Source: Gautieria morchelliformis
Lineage: Eukaryota > Basidiomycota > Agaricomycetes > Gomphales > Gomphaceae
Direction: 5' to 3'
Length of the DNA: 64,000 nucleotides
NCBI GenBank assembly: GCA_015179125.1
Contig: WHVA01000126.1
Span: 175,001-239,000, forward strand
Below, in pieces: positions 58,190 to 64,000 of the stretch (the stretch's first letter is position 1; each line of letters starts with the position of its first letter). A model generated the notes under the pieces. That model saw only the letters and a list, made by a program, of their open reading frames with translations. It had not been told where the DNA came from and did no database searches. The position numbers and the translations under genes were made by a program.

Positions 58190-59533
58190 ATGGCTATCCC
58201 AACAAGGTCCTTTCCTCCCTTCCTCTGTCCGCTGTATTTAACCCAGCCACAGGGTCCCGTCGACGTCGCGGCCCCCGCCCATCATCCCAGTATCCACACC
58301 CATCGTGCCACAGACACACGCCCCACCTATCATCCCAGTCACCTCCACCGACGTGGACGAGCCACCCCCGCGAAGAAGCCCAAGAAGGCAAAGCCCAAGC
58401 CAAGTGAGCTTCGCTGCGGCATGTAGTCAGCGCGCCTCAGACCCCTCCCTACCCTCCCCAGATGTCGTATACTCGCAGCCCGCTGATACGGGCACCGGTC
58501 AGAACATAATGACCCAGCTTGTTTATGCCGTGGGGCATCTCAAGGTGCGTTTTTTTGGTGGTGTGCCATGCGGGTGACGGCGTGCAGCGCCGATTACGGT
58601 CCTGACCGATGTGCCGCTGCTCCTGACGTGCGCCTGCGCCCTCCGTCTCGCGAGCACGCTGAACGTCCCCCAGAACCACAGCCACCCAATGCGACTTCAA
58701 GAACTCGCCATCGTCACCGACACGCCCCTACTTTCCGACCCAACCCTCCTTGAAAAGTTCAAGGCCCACGACCGCGTCGTGCATGACCCCAAGACCGACC
58801 TCTACTCCTATCGTGTGCGTAAATATCGAGTCCGCACTATATAAAACACTCTAACACTCCCCGACTTTCGCCCGCTCCCCTGCCTGCGCTCTCGCCCCTC
58901 ATTTCCTTTCACACTCTGGATTACTGCTCCTCCAGAACGACTACACCTTCAAAACCAAAGCCGCTCTCCTCACCGAAATCCAGCGCCACACCCGACACGG
59001 CGGCGGCCTCTCCGTCCGCACCCTCAAGGACTCCTGGCGCGACGCCCCCGCCGCCATCGAGGAGCTTGAGCGCGCCGGCGACGTCCTCGTCACACGCACC
59101 GTCAAGGATGGCCAGATGCGGCTTGTGTTTTGGAACGAGGTCAGGGGTGAGGAGGAGGGAGGCGGCATGGGCGTTGAGAAGGGTGAGTGGGGCGTGCGAT
59201 GCGTTGGACGCCGACTTTGACATTTGGCATGGTTTTCGGCAGAGTTTCAGGATTTATGGCGTGGTCTTACAGTCCCTGACGACACAGATCTCCTCAGGTC
59301 GCTTGCACAAGGTACGCACCCCCTCCTCCGTTCTCCCCATCTTATTTTTTACTCCCCCAACAGAGGGCCTCCACGCCATGGCTTCCCACACGCCCCTGCC
59401 CAAGGCCCCCACAGGCCCCGGCCGCAAGAAAGGCAAAAAGACAGCCTCGCGCCACCGCGCGTCACGCATCACGAATGTGCATCTCAAGGGCGAGGTCGAT
59501 TTGACGCGGGATTATGTTCCTGGGGAGGGGTAA
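58190..59533 (+). CDS. TFA2: Transcription initiation factor TFIIE beta subunit
   Basis: The TFIIE beta subunit helps load TFIIH at RNA polymerase II promoters. Exons 58190-58403, 58462-58544, 58674-58814, 58936-59182, 59243-59311 and 59364-59533 join in phase to 307 residues. Lys-rich KKPKKAKPKPN leads into VVYSQPADTGTGQNI and MTQLVYAVGHLK. A winged-helix core contains LQELAIVTDTPLLSDPTLLE, KFKAHDRVVHDPKTDLYSY, FKTKAALLTEIQRHTRHGGG, LSVRTLKDSW and AAIEELERAGDVLVTRT. The C-terminus has EFQDLWRGLTVPDDTDLL, RASRITNVHLKGE and VDLTRDYVPGEG. The start at 58190 is tentative because the first 45 residues are not conserved and an upstream exon is possible. Confidence 0.9.
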
Positions 59534-60134
59534 GGGGGCGATGGGGTTGGGGTTGGGAAGAGGGTATTGGAGGAGGGAAGCATCATGATTAACATTATTG
59601 AGACCATAGCTCGCGCATGCAGGCTAGGCGTAATAGGAGCTATATTATAGTATTGTACGCGACAGACACACTTAATTGTGAGTGCTTTCACTTTGCTCAG
59701 CCGGAGGCCCGATACTTGTGAGTGGAATAATAAATAAATAAATAAATCACAATCGAGGGAAACCTTGCGAAAGTGAGCATCAGTGCATTTACAACAGGGT
59801 AGTAGTTGAACGAGCCTTTGCCCGCACCGTGAGCATTAATTGCATGAGTTGTCGTACCTCTTACACCCGTTTGCAGTACCTAAGGCGCGCGTCGGATTTG
59901 CTTCCGTTTTAGCGCGCAAACTTGGAACAACGATATCTTGCTTGATATCGCTCCGATTCGCTTGAAATTTCATATCTGAAGCTATGTGGACCATAGCTAG
60001 GGCATAGAACTAAAAAATCCGAATAAAACAAGCATTTTTTATTTTGCATTTTGGGTGCTGAGGGGGGAACAATGTCAAGCTTAGCTTACTGTATGTAGTT
60101 CAATGCAGGTTTTAATTTTGTTTGCTACTTTGTA
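59534..60134. other. Intergenic, hairpin and AAAT repeat
   Basis: A short (AAAT)n-type run lies at 59729-59747. At about 59931-59950 CGATATC-TTGCTT-GATATCG forms a perfect 7-bp-stem inverted repeat within an otherwise AT-rich stretch. No gene supported. Confidence 0.45.
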
Positions 60135-60855
60135 CTAATGGTGAGAACCCACTACAGGAGAATCTCCAGAAGAGGGTGTCATAGGATTGGAGAGGGAGGG
60201 CTTAGCTTCTTCTGATGTTGGATCAGTGAGATCTGATGGTAGGCGTTCATTCTCGATGTCGGATTTCCTCCTGTGTAGCATAAGCCCCGAAAATCTGAGG
60301 GATCATATAACGTGGAACATACGCATCATCAAAGTTCGTAATAGCGTCTTTGATCCCTTCTGCACCAAATGCCAATGCACCATAAGGCAACTTCGCTGAT
60401 CCTGACACATTCTTGAGCTCGGAAACCGCGGGGGCGCACACGTATGCGGTGGGGTGAGGGGCGCGGAGGTGCTGGGGTGGGCGAGCTGGTGTAGGAGGAT
60501 GGGGTGGTGGGGGAGCGGGCGGCGGCAGGTGCGGGTGCGGGTGTGGGTGCGGGTGCAGGTACGGGTGCAGGTACGGGTGCAGGTACGGGTGCAGGTGTGG
60601 GTGCGATTGCAGCACAGGTGACACGGAGCTCATCGTGAGGAGACTGGGCATACGGTTAGCAGGGTGCAGGGGCGTCGACACACCTTGACACCCAGGGGAC
60701 TCCACGCAGGGGACATGGGGGATACCGGCCCAAACGGCAGCCGGTAGAGGGACGGGAGCGCGGACGTGACACGACTGGGCTGGCGGCCCTCGAGGTGTGC
60801 GAGGGCATCGCCGCGGTTGGTGTTGTGGTAGCACGTGGAGGCACGGGACTGTCAC
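60135..60855 (-). CDS. Hypothetical protein with Pro/His-rich minisatellite region
   Basis: Not recognised. The minus frame from 60855 runs through a Pro-rich N-terminus, a His-Pro/Leu-His repeat region (about 60530-60605), a Pro-rich linker and a conserved-looking tail VSGSAKLPYGALAFGAEG with GIKDAITNFDDA. A GTATGT...CACAG intron of 52 nt near 60.27-60.32 kb then joins RKSDIENERLPSDLTDPTS and the stop at 60135-60137. Without this intron the frame ends at 60247. The start is uncertain, and in another frame the repeat reads PAPVPAP, so the frame upstream of the tail is not proven. Confidence 0.45.
60532..60604. repeat. 12-bp minisatellite
   Basis: Tandem units of GTGCAGGTACGG (three clear copies) flanked by related GGGTGC/GGGTGT hexamers. 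The 6- and 12-bp period is a multiple of three, so copy-number change keeps reading frame. Confidence 0.75.
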
Positions 60856-62018
60856 GACCAGTTTATTTCTCCTACCGCGCTACCTCTATGTTCCCCCTCG
60901 CCACTCCCTAGCATCTTCGCCAGAGTTCGCCGCACCTACCGACCACTTCCCCTCTACGCCCACTCTACCCGCTGTTCGCTCCATTCTCCGAACCGCTATT
61001 CGCTGCTTGCACATTTCGTCAGCAGGCATGCCATCGAATATGATCGATACCATTCACCCGGAATGATGGTTCATCATTAACCCCATCATCTTCTTAATCC
61101 AACCCCATTGGGTGTTCATATGGCCAAAGTGTGATCACAGGACGCCTCTTCCATAGGCCATGCGGGATCAACCCAGTAAACAAAGAGCCCGTGCAGGGTA
61201 GCATGTATGCGGGTCCCAAGACATGGTTTTGTCCATAAGTGCCTTCGCTCCCTTTATTCTCCGTTGTTTCATGTTCGCATTCTCCCCTCACTCTATTGTA
61301 TGTTTATTCCATCTACCTAGTATCATGACTGCGCACCCCTATCCAACCCTGACTCACAACGGCCTCTTTCCTATTCGCTGATACCTTACGAGCATTCGAT
61401 ATAAGTAGTTTACATTCGCATGTATATTCCTCAGTTCAATTATCATATGTCGTTCATCTTGTGCAGCTTTGACCTCGCCGTGGTCACCATCTTAAGCCTT
61501 CTCTTGGAGATTCCCATCTTCGACTAGCAAAGGACTTAGGCATCACTGGTGAGTTCTCATACTTCATCTTCGTTACCTTAGCCTTTGAACCATTTTCTGT
61601 GCTGTTGGCGAAGGGATTGTTGGGACTTAGACAGCCCTTCCGTGAGACCTTGCACGTTACATCGTCAACAGTCACGGGCTATTTCGCTATGACTGTAGAT
61701 AGGGTGAGCCCCGGTTAGGCAAACCCTCTTACCTTGTGAACATTCATTGGTTCACCTATTCGCCGAACGGCATACTTATTCGCACAAGTTATTCGGGCAT
61801 TCGCTGTGTTCACTAATACACGATATTAACGCCTGAAAACCAATCTTGACAGGGACGTGGCGGTGGTCATCGCGAGGGTGTTGACGGTAGGAGTGATGGA
61901 GCCGCGGTCGGTTGGGGTGCGGGTGGACGACAGGAAGGAACTGCTCGTGCTTGTACGAGTAGAAGGGGCGCTTCAAGTCACAATGGTGGACTTGTAGTTG
62001 GGACGCATGACAGCCCTT
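60856..62018. other. Intergenic, no gene recognised
   Basis: Short ORFs on both strands (up to 89 codons) lack motifs. It is the upstream region of the minus-strand hypothetical gene and the left flank of the transposase remnant. Confidence 0.35.
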
Positions 62019-62234
62019 TCAGCGAGGATGTAAAGTAAGCATAAGTAGCAAACTCACCAATAAAAACGGGATAGTGGCCATTCGACACCTGAAAATTACA
62101 CCTGACTTGGGGTTCAGCATTGGGAGTAAGGGTGCAAATGCTGTCACACGATTCATGTCATAGAATTCTTGGTCAGGGTGTGTGTTTTGGGAACTTCCGT
62201 TCTCCTTGTATGTACTACCCACACCATCGCTCAT

Positions 62235-63438
62235 ATGCCTCGCCCTGGCAACCCTAAACCTGTTCGTCACATGTACAGCAAGGATCTGCGGGATCGCGTT
62301 ATACACCAAAAATTCAAGCTCAACAAGAAATCAACCGATATTGCAATTGACCTCGATATGTCACTACATGTAGTTCAACGCGCAATCAAACTCTGGCGGG
62401 ATGTTGGAGACGTCGTGGCAGAGCCAAAGCGGCTATCTCATGGGTCAAAAATGACCTCAGCTCAGAGTGAAGTAAGTAATTCATGTCTGTGTTTAGCTGT
62501 AGCTTATTTTATTTTATAACAGTTTCTTCTTGCGCTTCTTGAACGCTCGCCCGATCTTTACCTCGATGAGCTTGTCGAAGAGCTAGAGGTGCAGCATGGT
62601 ATTTTAGTAAGTATCTCAACTGTCTGGAAGATGTTGACATCTTGGCTTGCAAAGAAAGAAAGTGAGTCATTAAATCCTCGAAGAATGACAACCTTTATAT
62701 TTGTCTCCAATCCAGCTTTCACGGGCAGCCGCAGAGTGCTGTGAAGCCTAGTGGACTGCTTTCCAGTTTCACATTGGTAGTGAACCACCGGACCGTTTGG
62801 TTTTCACAGATGAAAGTGCAATTGATCTTCACACAACATATAGACTAGTGGGATGGGCTTACAAGGGATGTAGGCCTCGAGTGCGAGCACATTTCTAAAG
62901 GGGCAAAAGGTAACGATTTGTGCATGGGCCTCCATTATTGTATCGCTAATATCCACTCAGATTTTCAATCCTTCCGGCGCTCTCACAAGATGGAATCATC
63001 TATAGCCATATCAAATTAGGGGCATACGACGGTCCAGAGTTCCTTGGGTTTCTGAAGGGCCTTTTAGAGGTAATGAACCCTTACCCGGCACCACAGAGCA
63101 TTCTTGTTATGGATAACTGCGCCATTCACCACATACCTGAGGTCTCACTCTTATGTGCCCAAAGGTTTTTACCATTATAAACTGTTTTCACTAGTGTCTA
63201 ATCTTGTATTTGCAGAGGAATCAAACTGATGTATCTTCCGCCGTACTCGCCCGATCTCAACCCGATCGAAGAATCATTCTCCTTCATCAAAGCTCACCTC
63301 AGATGTCATGGTGCCGAGTTCTGTGCATGTGTTGCAAGTAAGGAGAGGGCTGAGCTATTCATGTTTCTCTACGAGGCACTGGATCGGATTACACGCAGAC
63401 ATGCGCGAGGGTGGATGAAGGACTGTGGCTATCTGTAG
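62235..63438 (+). pseudogene. Tc1/mariner (IS630-type) DDE transposase, inactivated
   Basis: N-terminal helix-turn-helix region from MPRPGNPKPVRHMYSKDLRD at 62235 with STDIAIDLDMSLHVVQRAIK, then LYLDELVEELEVQHGI and STVWKML. Catalytic region: LVFTDESAIDL (first Asp), ILVMDNCAIHH (second Asp), [14 protein letters not shown] (Glu). Typical introns occur (GTAAGT at 62472; GTAACG near 62910). In the catalytic frame there is a TAG near 62748 and a TAA near 62896, and the intron before LSRAAAECCEA leaves the wrong phase. The element is therefore dead. No convincing terminal inverted repeats were located in the 200 bp on either side. Confidence 0.72.
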
Positions 63439-63629
63439 TGCAGTTGTACTACTGTAATGTAATTTTTTTGTTGTCAGAATGTTGAAAATTATCTGCAATG
63501 TGATGGATGATATTGGTAAACAACACTTAGTAGTGCAAAAAGTACTCATTGTAAGTGCCCACTCTTCCTACAGTGGCTACAGGATCTCATAATATTATAT
63601 GTCATGTGTTACATGTGGTCTTTCCCAGC

Positions 63630-63983
63630 TCATCCTCTCTCTTCACCTGTCATTTCCCCCTCCTCGACTCTCTCTTCACCTGTCATTTCCCCCTCATTAA
63701 CATAATCCCAACTCTCTGGCAGGTCTGAAAGAGATTCAAGCCCAATTATTACATACTGCCTGTATGGCTTGGTGGCCTGTAAAGTGTACTCATCGGCGTT
63801 CATCTTAATGAAGTCTGGTGTCAGCCATTCCAGAGCAGTCTCCCGAGAAAGTGTTAACCATTGAATCAAGAGTTTGGAGAATGGCTTGAAGCCCGTGGAG
63901 AAGTTTTTCGCGGCATCCTGTTGCTTTAATCTATCAAGGAAACTTCCCCTAGCTTGTAACACAGGTAACTCGTCGGAGAGCAT
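63630..63983 (-). CDS. Hypothetical protein, possibly truncated by the window edge
   Basis: An open frame of 117 codons from MLSDELPVLQ; it stays open upstream to the window end, so the true start may lie outside. It contains GSFLDRLKQQDAAKNF, FKPFSKLLIQWLTLSRETAL and an acidic C-terminus with a duplicated GEMTGEER unit (direct repeat about 63633-63690). No family recognised. Confidence 0.35.
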   Translation of the reverse strand: MLSDELPVLQARGSFLDRLKQQDAAKNFSTGFKPFSKLLIQWLTLSRETALEWLTPDFIKMNADEYTLQATKPYRQYVIIGLESLSDLPESWDYVNEGEMTGEERVEEGEMTGEERG

Positions 63984-64000
63984 CGTTTGACGGTAATTCT

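Overview
The window looks like nuclear DNA of a mushroom-forming basidiomycete (Agaricomycetes, polypore-like). Genes are dense and cut by many short GT-AG introns, usually 45-130 nt. Basidiomycete-specific families are present: several copies of the DUF6533 seven-helix membrane family, a gag remnant of the Ty3/gypsy type common in these fungi, and an IS630/Tc1-type transposase. All gene models below were spliced by eye from conserved motifs and intron phase; none was tested against transcripts or databases.

Layout. 0-2.7 kb: repeat-rich edge with a gag zinc-knuckle remnant and a broken DUF6533 copy. 2.8-5.2 kb: DAHP synthase (first step of the shikimate pathway), minus strand. 6.5-37.3 kb: an accessory block with three DUF6533 genes, two full-length ABC-C transporters and a secreted alpha/beta hydrolase plus a decayed second hydrolase copy. 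A non-LTR retrotransposon of about 6.5 kb with a 13-bp target duplication sits inside the block and itself carries a 490-bp solo LTR. 37.7-59.5 kb: housekeeping genes: RFT1, a VHS/GAT adaptor (Lsb5-like), a Cid1/Trf-type nucleotidyltransferase, LSM7, importin beta (Kap95), a tomosyn/Sro7 protein and TFIIE beta, with a small decayed Tup1 WD40 fragment between the last two. 60-64 kb: a proline/histidine-rich hypothetical gene with a minisatellite, a decayed Tc1/mariner transposase and a partial hypothetical ORF at the edge.

How genes relate. LSM7 and importin beta are divergent and share about 360 bp of upstream DNA. RFT1/VHS and nucleotidyltransferase/LSM7 are convergent pairs. The accessory block looks like repeated local duplication of a membrane protein / hydrolase / exporter neighbourhood followed by decay and transposon insertion. 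Whether those genes act together is inference.

The most informative observations are the exactly bounded LINE with its nested solo LTR, the duplicated DUF6533-hydrolase-ABC-C neighbourhood, and two stop-free introns of 3n length that would be miscalled as protein insertions. LSM7 is a further gene that is easy to miss because its reading frame is split into four short exons.
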